From assembly GCA_023525715.1 (NCBI GenBank), contig CM042013.1, positions 78,739,494 to 78,803,493 on the forward strand: a DNA stretch of 64,000 nt, given 5' to 3'. The position numbers were made by a program, and so were the translations under genes. The DNA is from Cichorium intybus. Its lineage: Eukaryota > Streptophyta > Magnoliopsida > Asterales > Asteraceae. The notes under the pieces are model-generated. The model saw only the letters and a list, made by a program, of their open reading frames with translations, did no database searches and had not been told where the DNA came from. This document shows positions 11,052-24,649 of the stretch, one piece after another. Each line of letters opens with the position of its first letter. Position 1 is the first letter of the stretch.

Positions 11052-14000
11052 ATGATGAAGTCTGCTGGACATGCTTTGCTTTCTTCTTTTACACCTCCTT
11101 ACTATTTTCCCAAAAAAAACTATCGCAGATTGCCTCCAAATATATTTTGTGGAGTTTCAACTTCTAAATCAAGGAAATTATACGCGTACCAACAAAACCA
11201 TCATTCACATCCGAAATCTGCAATGGTCGTGGAACAGTACTTACCTCCTTGGTTCAGGTAAATTAATATCTATGAAATATTATGTTAAAAAAGTTTGTTT
11301 TGCTTCTTTTATTCAGTTGCCTTGAATGATTTTCTTTCATTATTTACAGTGTTGCCCCTATGATGGAATGGACAGACAATCATTATAGAACAATGGCACG
11401 CCTTGTTACTAAACATGCATGGCTCTATACAGAAATGCTTGCTGCAGAAACAATTGTTTACCAGGAGAAAAATTTGGTAAGCAAGTGAAGATTATATTGT
11501 TTCTTTTTGACTTAATGGACTTAATGAGTTAATTAGGATAAGACTTGATCTATATTGTAGATTTACTTTATATAGAAAGTTAGGAAAAGAGGGCTTTCCC
11601 CATTAAGTCCTTATCTTTTTACAAGTATGCCCTAATTTGCTTTTTACTTGCCATCATTTTCCTCAATATCTTTTAATCATCATTTATTCAGACATCACTT
11701 AATGGAAAAAAGAGAAAGATGGTGTTCTTTTTGCAGGCTTTTGACTTTTGACTTTTGTTCTTTTTGATTGCTCAGGACAGATTTTTAGCTTTTTCTCCAG
11801 ATCAGCATCCGATTGTACTTCAAATTGGTGGAAATAACTTGGAAAATCTTGCAAAAGCAACTCGATTAGCAAACAGTTATGGCTATGATGAAATTAACTT
11901 AAAGTAAGTTCTATTTCATATTCATAAGACATCTCTTTGTAAGCTATTCCTTTTGATGTGGATAAGGAGGGTATTTACGTCTTTTGCACAGACGAGACAT
12001 CAAGAACTATAATGTTGTCTTTTTTTTTTTGTTCCATTCACTTTGGGCTATGATTTATTGTCCTGTAGGATGTAACAAATAGGGCTATAATGTTGTCTTT
12101 CACATATATCTATTTTCTGAAATTTGTTTTTTATTTTTATTTTTTATGTTAGTTGTGGATGCCCTAGTCCAAAGGTGGCAGGACATGGTTGTTTTGGTGT
12201 GCGACTTATGCTTGATCCAAAGGTTTGTGATAATTTTCTTTTTTGAAAAATGTAAAAAGACATGTTTTTCTATTTATTTATTATCTTAATTAGGTTATTT
12301 TTTTGTAAGGGAAGTTTGTTGCTGAAGCTATGTGTGTGATTGCTGCTAATACGGATGCTCCAGTTAGTGTTAAATGTCGAATTGGTGTTGATGATCATGA
12401 TTCATACAATCAACTTTGTAAGTTATTATTATTATTATAATTATTATTATATTTTTTGCTTCAAACTTTCATTTGTTTATATTTATATCTTGTACATGTT
12501 ATAAGAAATATCAACATAATGTACTAAAATAAAATAAAATATCATGAGAATCTGTTATGAATCTATAATAGAAGGTTTTTTAGTTGTTTTTGAAACGTAA
12601 CAAAAATAACTTGATTGCAAGTTTTAGCTTTTTATAAAAATGTTGGTGTTTTTGAAAACTACAGAGGAAAATAAGGTTAGAATTGTATTTTTATTGTTCA
12701 ATTCCATCATGGAATGAAAAAAAAAAAACCCCTTTTTATATGTATTTTTGCAACTTTGATTATATTTTGGCTTTTTTATTTGCAGGTGATTTTATATATA
12801 AAGTATCTTCTGAATCACCAACTAGACATTTTATAATACATTCAAGAAAGGCATTGTTGAATGGAATTAGCCCTGCTGATAATCGCAAAATCCCTCCCTT
12901 GAAGTATGTATAAATTATAATCTTAAATCTTTTTGTCTTTTCTTTTTCTTTTCATAATCATGGAATTAAAAAGTAATTAACTAATTATTTGTATTATAAT
13001 TTATATAGATATGAGTACTTCTATGCCCTCCTTCGTGACTTTCCGGACCTCCGGTTTACAATTAATGGAGGCATAAATAGCATCGATGAGGTAATTACAA
13101 TCGACTTTTATCTTTTTTCTTATTGTTAAATATTGTTTTAATTTTACAAAAAAATAATAATCTACTTTTATCGGTGGAGAGAAGTCTTTTGAGGAGGAAA
13201 CTAATAATCGTTAATTTTTTCTTAAAAATTTATTGAAAAAGATTAAATGTTAAAATATATATTTTTTTTTATCTTTTTTTATGTTAAATATTGTTTTAAT
13301 TTTACCAAAAAAAAAAAAAACTACTTTTATCGGTGGAGAGAAGTCTTTTGAGGAGGAAACTAATAATCTTTAAATTTTTCTTAAAAGTTTATTGAAAAAG
13401 ATTAAATGTTAAAATATATTTTCTTTTATCTTTTTTATGTTAAATATTGTTTTAATTTTACAAAAAAAAAAAACTACTTTTATCGGTGGAGAGAAGTCTT
13501 TTGAGGAGGAAACAAATAATCGATAATTTTTTCTAAAAAGTTTATTGAAAAAGATTAAATGTTCAAATATATTTTTTTTTATCTTTTTCTTTATGTTAAA
13601 TATTGTCTTAATTTTACCAAAAAAAAATTAATCTACTTTTATTGGTGTAGAGAAGTCTTTTGAAGGAGGAAACTAATAATAGTTAATTTTCTCTTAAAAA
13701 TTTATTGAAAAAGATTAAATTTTAAAAAATATTTTTTTATATTAAATAATTAGGTACGCGCAGCACAAAAAGAAGGAGCTCATGGGGTTATGGTTGGTCG
13801 AGCCGCCTATCACAAGTATGACCACTTTTGACTTTTCCACTCATTTTTTAAAATTGACTTTTTGACTTTTATTTTACTTCTTTTATATTTAGTCTCTATA
13901 CAAACACCTTATTTGACTTTGACTTTGACTTTTTACAGTTCATGGTCCATGTTAGGGAGTGTTGATACCGCAATATATGGTGCACCACCTAGCGGTGTAA

Positions 14001-15695
14001 CTCGTCGTCAGGTTCGTTGCCATATTGCGTGAAATAGCAATGTACTTTTCCTTTTTTTACCAATTTTGGCAATGTACTTTAACAATTAATTGCCTACCGA
14101 TTATGCCATGTCAGCAATTGTAAAAGTATTACTATAATCGGTATAAAATTGTTAAAGTACATTGTCTATAAAGTACGTTGCTATTTTCTTGATTTTCTGT
14201 TTTTTAAATATATAAAAAATGGGTTTATTGTAGGTATTGGAAAAGTACCAGGTGTATGCGGATTCAGTCATAGGAATGTATGGAAATAGTAAACCAAGTC
14301 TCCGTGATTTGGTTAAGGTACATTTATAATTAATGAATGTTTTCTTATTTACGAAAAGTAAAAAAAAAAAATAGAGATGATAAAAGCTCCGTAAAACCCA
14401 AATGATGGTTTAAAAAAAAAGAAGTTGCTATTAAGACAATAAAATAAAATTGTAATGTAATTAAGAATCATGAATGTTTTAGAAAACGATATTTATTACA
14501 AAAATTACATAAATAAAATAGGATATTGCAAATTTGCATTCCATGATAAGAAATGAAAATTAATATAATGGAAAGAATCACTTTTCTTCAAGAATGGTCC
14601 ATTCCATTCCAATCTATCAACAAAACAAACAACTTTTTTTTTTCTTCTTTTCTGATTCCATTCCATTGCTTCCCTGATTCCACCACAAAATCAAAAACAA
14701 ATTCATGAAACTTCTTTATCATATGAATTAAAAGTCATTTTTTGGTGATGGAAACTGTAATTTATTCTTTTATTTATTTGTTGAAATTTCTGAAACAGAG
14801 GTAGTAATATTGTGATTTACTCTTATTTATTTATTTATTTGTGTAGCCTTTATACGGACTTTTTTGGGGGGAACCTGGAAATGGTGTTTGGAAACGCAAA
14901 GCCGATTCCGCTTTCCATCAATGCAAGGTAACCAAATTTTAGTAAATAATATTTTAAGACTTCAATGCAAGAAATAGCAACCTACTTTTTTGTTTATTAT
15001 AACATCCTACTTTCATTTCTTTCCTATTACAGCTTTTTGCACATTGCAAAATCTACCAATTATACTAAGGGAAATCTCCAATAAAGTCCCAATATTTTGG
15101 CTCAGTTTATGAAAAAGTCTCAAATAAATTTTTATTAACAAAAAAGTCCCAAATTAATTTTTATTAACAAAAAATGACAGAAAACCGGCTAATGTTGAGA
15201 CTTTTCCGTAAACTGTGCGAAAATATTAGGACTTTATTGAAGATAAAACATGTAGTTTCTGTCCTTGTTTGTTAATAAAAATTAATTTGGGACTTTTTCA
15301 TAAACTGAACCAAAATATTAAGACTTTAATGGAGATTTCTCTTATATTAAATATGATCCAAATACAAGCAATTTTCTTTGTTATTACTAGTTAAAATTTT
15401 CAAAGTACGCCATCTTAATAAGAAAAATAACCGAGTAAATAGTCTTGTATTCACAAAAGGAAAATCTTAATTTGTAAAAATGGGATTCCAATTTTTATTA
15501 TTTTTATAGACATTCAAATCTTTGATGGAGGAGACTATAATGGCAATTCCTGATTCCGTGTTGGATTCCCCCCTTGCTGACTCACCATCTATTATCCACG
15601 TGGATAAATTTGCTGATTCCAAGAATTTGTTACCCTTGCCATATACACCTAAAGAAGAAGAACAAGAACAAGAACAAGAATTGTTGTATGCTTAG
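11052..15695 (+). CDS. tRNA-dihydrouridine synthase, DusA type (12 exons, 439 aa)
   Basis: FMN-dependent enzyme that reduces uridines in the tRNA D-loop; the N-terminal 60 or so residues (Ser/Arg/Lys/His-rich, few acids) look like a plastid or mitochondrial transit peptide. Exons: 11052-11257, 11350-11476, 11776-11903, 12153-12222, 12315-12417, 12786-12903, 13009-13090, 13754-13815, 13939-14011, 14234-14317, 14847-14927, 15510-15695 (TAG 15693). Phase is kept at every junction. Motifs in order: SVAPMMEWTD (69-78, FMN site), NCGCPS (154-159), GHGCFGVRLM (164-173), VKCRIG (196-201), HSRKA (230-234), TINGG (268-272), GVMVGRA (289-295). All are typical of DusA. The first ATG in frame is at 11052, with another directly after it. 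The C-terminus is a Glu/Gln run. Odd: bacterial DusA has GACLM where GVRLM is found here. Phase-neutral repeats fill several introns. Confidence 0.93.
13110..13745. repeat. About 155-bp tandem repeat, 4 copies (DUS intron 7)
   Basis: Four imperfect head-to-tail units fill the intron between exons 7 and 8. Each has the order 'gttaaatattgttttaattt', an A-run, 'tacttttatcggtggagag', 'aagtcttttgaggaggaaac', and a 'ttattgaaaaagattaaatg' end. Units start near 13120, 13280, 13435 and 13590. They differ mainly in homopolymer length and scattered substitutions. The last unit ends just before the acceptor at 13752-13753. Confidence 0.85.
15060..15350. mobile_element. 273-bp MITE (DUS intron 11), same family as 7735-8007
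   Basis: The element at 15069-15341 begins GGGAAATCTCCAATAAAGTC and ends GACTTTAATGGAGATTTCTC. The flanking 9-bp sequences TTATACTAA (15060-15068) and TTATATTAA (15342-15350) match at 8 of 9. It has exactly the same length as the copy in the PHD gene. Confidence 0.85.
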
Positions 15696-15887
15696 TTTTT
15701 TATCACATTACACATTTTTTATTTATAAATTATTAGTGTACTCAATATTATATTTGTTTGCTAGTTGACATTCTTTTGGGAAATACATCCCATATAAATT
15801 ATATAACCTCATTCAACAATATGGAAAATGGATGACATACAAAATTTTTAAACAGTTTTTTGTTTTAAAATTAAAACATTTTTTATT

Positions 15888-16168
15888 CTACACAAATCTT
15901 CAATAAAGTCTTAATATTTTGGCTCAGTTTATAAAAAAGTCTCAAATTAATTTTTATTAACAAAAAAGGACAGAAAATCGGTTAATGTCGGGATTTTTTT
16001 GTAAACTGTGCGAAAATATTAAGACTTTATTGAAAATAAAACATGTAGTTTATGTCTTTTTTGTTAATAAAAATTAATTTGAGACTTTTTTGTTAATAAA
16101 TAAAATTGAGACTTTTTTATAAACTGAATCAAAATATTGAGACTTTAATGAAGATTTTTTTATAAAAT
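15888..16168. mobile_element. Decayed third copy of the 273-bp MITE family
   Basis: Recognisable by AATCTTCAATAAAGTC at the left, the central 'acagaaaatcggttaatgtc' and GACTTTAATGAAGATTTTT at the right. The outer bases have changed and a short internal duplication ('gagacttttttgttaataaa') is present. No convincing target duplication. It lies just downstream of the dihydrouridine synthase stop codon, in or beside its 3' UTR. Confidence 0.7.
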
Positions 16169-16169
16169 A

Positions 16170-17370
16170 TACCAAAACTTTTAAATTTATGTTGCATGGT
16201 CGTGTGTGATTTTAGATGTGAGAGTTATATGATTTTAATGTCATTGACTAACAAGGTAGCAGCTTTTATTGATCTTTTACCTTTTCGTGAATTAAAAGGT
16301 TTTTGGTTATAAGAAATGTACTTAGTAATAATAATGTGTGGTTTTATTTATTTATGAATTTGCTTTATTTTGGAAGCGTATGATCAATGATGTATGTACC
16401 GGTTGCATTTCTTAGGCGTTTATGTTCTTTTTATTTATCAGTTTATGCACAAGGCTATGAGTAGATTTTAATTCAATAAGTAATCATTTTTTAACACCTT
16501 AGAGTAAAAAAAGTTGATGAGTTTTGAGCCATGATTTTAGAATGAGACTTACACTCATTTCCCCACTACACAACCATCTCCTTCCACATCAGTTTTCATG
16601 CCACCACAGAGAGAAGGGGGATGGTGTTCAGGCTGTCCACACTGCAAAGATAAAAAGAAGAAAGTCGCGTGACCATCCATGTGTTTGAGGCCATGCTTGG
16701 GCACGTCAATATTGTCCATATCATCATCAAGCTGGAGTGGGCAGTGTGTTGTCGTGCCCCTTTGTCATGTCATCACCATGTCTTGTGCATGACGTGTATA
16801 GTCGATGGCTTAAGGCTGGGTGATATTCCACCTCTCCATTATACTAAAAGTGTTGTCATCTTAGCGTACATCATTACCCGTTCTACTACTTACGTAGGAG
16901 ATATTTACTGTTCCACATTAACGTATCACTCCTATTGTTTTAATTATTTAATAAGATTAATATTAATTGAAAATAAAAATTTAACATTAAATAAAAAGAA
17001 AAAAGTTACATTAACTCAAAAAGATTAAAAATTACATAATTAAAATTAAAACATTACATAATATGATTTTAAAGTTTAGAATTACATAATAAAAATATAA
17101 AATTAAAAGTTACATACATCATTTGATTGACTTATGGTTGTAGAAGCGATCATTGATAAAGTAACATATACCATACGTTATGTGCTGGTTCATGATATAT
17201 GTTTTTTACAACTCTAGTCCTTATGACATAAAAAACTTTTGTGATTCTTGATACAAAAAAGTGTTTACAACTTTAACGAATGTATTGAAGTATGAAATGT
17301 TTGGGTGAAAATTATATAAAATGTATGGTATTTACAAGCATATTTAAAAAAAATTAAAAACAAGCATTCA
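16170..17370. other. Intergenic, no gene recognised
   Basis: The region is low-GC except for 16550-16870, which is more balanced and has an open frame of 119 codons at 16669-17028. That frame has no recognisable domain, and its second half runs into AT-rich, obviously non-coding sequence. The GC-richer part may be an old transposon. I see no RNA gene here. Confidence 0.4.
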
Positions 17371-17384
17371 AAGAGGGAAATGGT

Positions 17385-17575
17385 CACACTTTTGGACACT
17401 TTGAAAAAAAAATGGTAAATCGCAACATCTGAGCGGCCCACGTCAACAAGACCCCAAAGCCCACGTGAGAGGTCAATCGCGGAACACTAACGACATTTTG
17501 TGCGTGTCAGGGTTTTGAACCCTGGACATTCTGTGTGGAATTCAACACCTCAACCACTAGGCTCCCATATAAGTC
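17385..17575 (-). mobile_element. Candidate tRNA-derived SINE fragment
   Basis: Read on the minus strand from about 17573, the sequence GGGAGCCTAGTGGTTGAGG contains an A-box-like block (TAGTGGTTGAGGTG). About 30 bp further on comes a B-box-like GGGTTCAAAACCC. A body of about 120 bp follows, ending in an AT-rich tail near 17390. This box order and spacing are those of an RNA polymerase III promoter of tRNA-derived SINEs. It does not fold as an intact tRNA. No target duplication was identified. Confidence 0.5.
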
Positions 17576-18048
17576 TAAACTTTACAATTTCAAAACCATC
17601 TAAACATCGTTTTGTTGAAAATATTAAAAATATATGAAAACTCGGAGGTTTTCGGGTCCATGATTTTTTGCTCAACAATAAACGAAATATATAAATAAAT
17701 TACATGCTAAAATGTAAAGGAACGATGCGGAAAATATAAATGATGTGAAACGTAAAGTTGCAGAATATTAAATAAATCGTAAAGAACAAGTGTGGAAATT
17801 AAAAGAGAATAATTAAACGATATAATGTAATTCGTATTTTTCATTGATAATAAGAAATGTGTTACATATTGGAAGTTAAGCTCAAACACAATGTTCATGA
17901 GGTTCTTGAGGTGGCTGGAGAGAATTCTCCAGCCCCTCCTCCAATTACTTTAGACTACATTGGAGTGATAGTTTCCTCAACTTCTCTCTAGAATCTTTCT
18001 CAAACTTCATGACCCAAGCCTCCTATTTATAAGAGGAGATGATATTAC

Positions 18049-18956
<908 letters not shown>

Positions 18957-19899
18957 GTCTCCCACTTGGATAAGTCTATGACTATAATTGCCAGTTAACC
19001 ATCTAACTGACAAGCAAATTTTAGCTTCCTATAAACTGCTGCCGAACTCTGACCTAGTCAGTTCTGTCCATAGATAAGTGATCATATGATCCTTCGTCCA
19101 ACAAGATATTTTAAAACACGAGACATGGATTGAGATCAATCTCTGTCCGATACTCTGTTTCTCGATTTCCGATTCTGCTTATAACTATGGGACTTCTAAT
19201 TGAACACATCAATTTACTCCAGGCTGGCCAGCACTTTAGTCAACTTCAAAATCATCGTGAGGCCTACAGATATCTGTTTTCCATCAGGGTCAAGGAACGA
19301 ATAAGCTTCGACTCATATGCTTATATCTTTTACCAGTCAAATCATTCACAACAACACGTTTTATAACATCGAGTTACCGATGCATTTTCGTGATATCAAT
19401 GAACAACTGCCTTGTAAATTATAACTCATATCTCTCCACTTCAAGATCATAAGATATTATCGTCTCAACATTGCTTGTGATATAATCCATGAAGCAATCT
19501 ATTGAGCGTGGGTTTATCCAATACTCAAATCTCTATTTCTAAGTACTCATGAATGTTGTAACAATCCTATTGCTATGTCTAACTCCTTAGACAGTCTACA
19601 AACCAATTCATGACAGTCTTGATTCAATACTCACTTCCCAAAGTATGAGCGACTGTGGACCTTTCTGAATAATTAAATTATTCGGGAAGTAAAACATGCG
19701 AAAGTGAAACATAAAGATCTGGCAGCTACTCCTGCTTATTACCAAGTCTCCACAAGGTAATCACCAAGTCGGATCTTGTCATAAACTATTATCGGTTTCA
19801 AGATTTCTTTTAAACTTTCAATTCTAATTTTATGGCTATGTCTTTATGAATCTTTCACTCTTTCTATGTATCCAAAGTATCTTATACTGATACACTTTA

Positions 19900-21563
19900 T
19901 TGCAGATGATCCAATCGGATGCTTTTCCGATAACATCTCAATATGTTATCCTGTCTTTTTTTCTCTCTTAACTCCATTCTGGTAATATGTACTGTGACTT
20001 CCTATGGTTCTCGGGGTCTTTAGTCTACTTGGCTTCACCCTAAGACTATTTCGAGGTGCTATGATGTGCCGGTGAACCATACGCGCTCCATCAGAATACC
20101 AACGAGATTCTTTAACCATGAAGTCCTTTAACATCACGTCCTGACGTTAATAATTACCACTTTGAAAAATCTTTCAAATTATTACTATTACTTTCACCAC
20201 AATCATTTCCCAATGAATTCTCATGTGAGTTCAAACAAACCATCCAGTATTCCCAGCCAGACAATGTCCTGAATCCAACTTACTATGCCCTAAGCATCAA
20301 GTCATCAGGATATGTTCATGATATTTTGATCAATCCAAGAAACTTGTGGAACCCGATCTAATCTTATTCCAAACCCTTTCGGAATCCAAAGATTATTTAT
20401 AATCCTTGTGTCATGATTTTCGAAAAACTATTTCCTTACAGAGACTCTTCTCATGCATCTTGAATCTTATCAAGATTATGCTTACAATGGCTAGGTCTAT
20501 GCTGATGATTTCATCTATCCAATAGATTTCTGTGAATTACGTGAGTATGTTGCACCTTCTTTATTTCTTTCATGCCAAGTCATCACACTTTGCAATGATA
20601 GGAAAACCCTTTCCTGGCGCTATGCATCTTGAATCTCATCAAGATCATCTTGGCAGAGTTTCGATCTATCTCATAGACGTTTACAACCACCTGAGTATGC
20701 CGTATCTCTATAGTGATCCGTCTCTTAACACCAAGTTATTACACTTTGTAATGAAAGGAGACGTTTCCTAGAAACAGTATGTAACCTACATATGGAGATA
20801 GTAGATAACAACGACACTCCCACTGGCTTTGCCACGGTTATGGACTATTCAAAAAATCCAAGACTTTTGGCACATTTTGAGAATCTGAAGTCCAAACCTT
20901 TCTGACATAGTTACTGGAATATTTCAGCCTATTCACAAAATCCAAACTTTTGGCATATTTTGAGAATTTGAATATCCTTTCTTGCGAGGTGCCCGTAGGG
21001 TAAATCCCGGGGCCATGTACCTAATGTATTTGCATGCTCTTTGTGAGTCCTTATTAGTGTGCCAGTAATCCACACGCGCTCCACTAACGTATCACAATGT
21101 GCCATGCAGTATCCTTTCAGATTTTATCTTCTATTGAGAGTGCTTCTCTCGGAATCAATTTCTTGACTCTGAGTATCGTCTCACTCAACCAGATGTTCTG
21201 TAAGTACATTTCCATCCATGTCGCTTTCTTTTGATGATTCAATTACTCCCACTGGTTTTTAGACCAGGTGTAAAATCAATCAAATTGTTACATAGACTGT
21301 GTCTCGTCCTAAGGTTATCTTATTTGGCAACAACCGGGCTCACCAATGCTTCCAAGTAGTCGGACTGCTAATCCGTAATAACTTTAGTGTTTTACCACTA
21401 ATTGGTATGTCACCCAGATCACAACACTTTATGACGGTGACTAATACTACTGGTTAAGAGAAGAGTATGTCAGGTTTTGCAGGGATCTGATTCCTGCTCA
21501 AAGCCTAGTGATGACTAAAAGTTCTTTCAATTGGCTAATCCTGAACTCATTCAGGATTATTCT
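19900..21563 (-). pseudogene. Element A: degraded pol and 3' internal region
   Basis: On the minus strand, positions about 20845-20815 read as a Lys-Ala-Ser-Gly-Ser block that matches the sequence just before the YVDD motif in element C, so this is reverse transcriptase debris. Stops occur in every frame. Two copies of a motif otherwise typical of the leader (GTGCCGGTGAACCATACGCG at about 20067, GTGTGCCAGTAATCCACACG at about 21057) lie here, on the wrong side of pol. This suggests rearrangement or an additional relic. Confidence 0.4.
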
Positions 21564-22205
21564 TGTTGGTTATATGCCCATCGTTATAACAAGTTGGTAA
21601 TATTACTATAAATAGTAGGGTCCTTTTGGGTTACACGCAAGAGACGATTTAGCTAAAAGAGATCGAAAATAAACTTGAGGGGTTAAGTTTATTAATATAT
21701 CAAAGTAAATGTAGATTAATTAGAAACTTAATGGTTAAGTTTATTAATATACCAAAGTAAAGGTATATTAATTAGAAACTTAATAAGGATAAAGGACCAA
21801 AGTGAAATATCCACAAGGGAGGGGATAAGAATGAGGAGCACTATAAATACACCCTAGATCTGAGTTGTAGGTGCTGCCAAAACCCTAATTTTCGTCACCC
21901 ACCTCCCACCCCTCGGTATACGGCCGATTTCTTTCAAAACCCTAAGTATTACGTGCTAAAACTTCAAGCAAAGGTATATACTACATCAACGGGTGCTGGA
22001 TCGTTGTCTTGGGTGCGATTACATTAGAGGAGTTCTACTTTGGGCTCTCGTCATCCTAACAAAATCAGATCTGAGATTTAAAAGGTATGTCTTGAACCCT
22101 CTTGATTTTACAGTTACAAAAGTGTGCATGATTCTGTGATCCTGGTTGAATACGATTTTGATTTCTGTTTCCGCCGCGTTGTTTTTATGCTATCGTATTC
22201 CAACA
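21564..22205 (+). repeat. 5' LTR of element B (642 bp)
   Basis: Begins TGTTGGTTATATGCCC and ends CGTATTCCAACA. A promoter-like CTATAAATACA lies at 21841-21851, so transcription would start shortly after it. By direct reading it differs from the split 3' LTR at only three positions: two in 'aaatgtagat' (3' LTR 'aaaggtatat') and one in 'ccgccgcg' (3' LTR 'ccgctgcg'). Confidence 0.95.
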
Positions 22206-22726
22206 GTGGTATCAGAGCTACTTTATCATGATTTTGTACTGTTTTGATTCGATTAAAATTGTTAAAAATCGTTTTTTTTCTGATTTATCGAATCTAATCG
22301 ACGTCCGCGCCGCGGTACTTGAATTATCGTGTCGCGGGTTTTTCTAAAGTTACGATCATTAGGGTTTTGCCGCGTCGCGAATCCTAGTGTGCCGCGCCGC
22401 GCCGCGCGTCGTTTCTGTCATGATCGTGTTCTGTTGTTTGCCGCGTCGCGTTTTCTAGTGTTCTGCGTCGCGACGGTCGTGAAGTTTTTTCTGAAATCAG
22501 ATTTCTTGATATGCAAAATAGTGAATTTTAGTATTATATGATTGTTTAGATTAATAATTGACATTGAATGCTTGCATGCTCAATAGGATTAATAGCTAAA
22601 CACAAAGTTTAAAATGCTTCAAAATTTAATGGATAATTGTTTAAATTAATTATTAACACTGCATCCTTGCGTGTTTAATAGAATTAATAGTTAAACATAA
22701 TTTCAAAGAATACTTAAAATTTTAAA

Positions 22727-22728
<2 letters not shown>

Positions 22729-22808
<80 letters not shown>
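22729..22808. repeat. (TA)n microsatellite, about 80 bp
   Basis: Alternating A and T in the leader of element B, between the primer-binding site and the gag relic. Confidence 0.97.
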
Positions 22809-22813
<5 letters not shown>

Positions 22814-23643
22814 TTGTATCTATATGTATAACTTAAAATAAAAACATTGGTCAGACCGTGACTAGACTCACATACTCTAAATGTGTAGAAGGTTTAAGGA
22901 GGTCTTTTTGATTCCTGATGAGGTCGGTTTTTAAACAGCATTCACTGCTTACCACCCTCACCGTCTGTCGTATTTTATTGAGTGGAGTTACCGAAAGGGT
23001 TTGATTGGACAATGTTTCAAGATAAAAGTATTACTGAAAATACAGAAGTAAAAATTGTTAAAAGTTGTTGACATGTTTTAAAAATTATTGGCAATTGTAA
23101 GACGGATTTTAAAAGTTTAGAAGACCATTTTGCCAAAAAGAAAGTTAAAATGTTTTAACTTAACGAAACGAAATCCCGTTTTATGAAAATGTGAATCTCA
23201 TGCTACCTACAAAGAACCACACATTTAATCGGGCCCTTCCGGCGTGGGAAGTGCCATAGCAAACGCGTTGGATTGGACTCGGCCAAAATGATGTGATACT
23301 CGCGATAACTCATGAATCATGGGCCGGGTGTCACGTGGGTCTTCGTGGTCGATTTACCATCCAAACTCGTGATCTGCGGCATACCCGTCACGAGAGAGAG
23401 GATGAGCATGATGAGATTAAACATGCCATTGATCAGATTCAATGAATCCCAAAAGATCTAGAAGCTTCATAGAGATTGAAGTTGGCAAAAGAGTATTGCC
23501 TACCTAAATAACTTCTGGGGGTGACTACGGCATACCTCTTCACCACCAAAAAAGCGAAATATGGATTCTAGCCTTAAGTAAAATAATTTTATGGGTAATT
23601 AATTTATTAAGGGATAATCAAACTAAACAAAACTCTATTTTAG

Positions 23644-24415
23644 ATGTCAACCAAAGAAAGTTTGAAAGTTACAAGTTTTTTTTAATGCGTGGCTTCCTCG
23701 ACCAAAGTAAGTTCAACGGCATAGATTATGCGTGTTGGTTCCAGAACTTGAGAAGAGTACTCAATGTCGAGGGAAATTTTTTTTATGATTAAGGAACAAG
23801 TTCCTATGGATTATCCAGCCAGATCCACTAGTGCTGAAATAGACGGTCAATCATCTTAGATGTCTAAATGATTCGAATAAGGTTGCTCGTTTCATGTTAG
23901 ACACTATGATTCCCGAGCTTCAAAGAAGATTGTGGGGTCTTGGTGCTTTGACATGATTAACCGGCTTAAGGACATGATCCAAGAGCAGGTTAAATGGGAA
24001 CGATTCGAAGTTATGAAAGCATTATTTGGATGTAGGCTGTTACTAGGATGGAGAGTCAATACCCATATGTTTAGCATAAGAGGGTACGTTGACCAAATGT
24101 GGAGGTTGGGATTTCCAACAAGTCAGGAGTTAGTCACGGACATTGTCCTTAACTCGATGACTAGTTCTTATGATTAGTTCATTCTGGACTTCATTATATA
24201 GAACTTAAAAGGACCCTTCGAGAGATTACATAGCATGTTGAGGAAAGTAGAACTTTACATGGCTAGGGAATCCAACACCACAGTTCCTAAAAGAGGTGTC
24301 AAAAGGAAAAGGACAAACCCTACCAAGGGAATGATTTTCCTAAAGAAACCTCAATACTAAAATCCTAAGGAAGATTTTTGTCTCCACTGAAAGGATGTGG
24401 GACATGGAAGGCATA
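23644..24415 (+). pseudogene. Element B gag relic
   Basis: An ATG at 23644 sits in the same position as the gag start of C, just after the shared leader end. The open part at 23932-24177 contains LGFPTSQELVTDIVLNSM, close to LAMPVPEELAVDIVLNSL in the C gag. A broken CCHC knuckle (FCLH, stop, then GHGR) is visible at about 24374-24415. Several stops and frameshifts interrupt it, including one just after 'agttttttttaatg' at 23680. Not functional. Confidence 0.75.
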
Positions 24416-24649
24416 AATGCTCAAGATATCTGACGCAATAGAAGTAGTTGCAAGCCAAAGAGTATGGCACTTCAGGTATATTTGTAATTCCATAAGTGCT
24501 TTGCTTATGACCAGTATTGCCATTTTAATGGGCAGAGACTGGAATAAAGCAGAGGTACAAACCATGGAGAGCTGGATCGAATCATGGACTACAAGCAGCT
24601 TGCTTTCATCCATAGGATTAGGAACCAACTTCTCTATAGTGTTTTAGTT

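Noticed and set aside
16669..17028. 119-codon frame as a gene
   Set aside because: No domain, no splice or codon signature, and the C-terminal half is AT-rich low-complexity sequence.
17508..17575. Functional tRNA gene on the minus strand
   Set aside because: Only box-like motifs are present; arms do not pair into a cloverleaf and no anticodon stem can be drawn.
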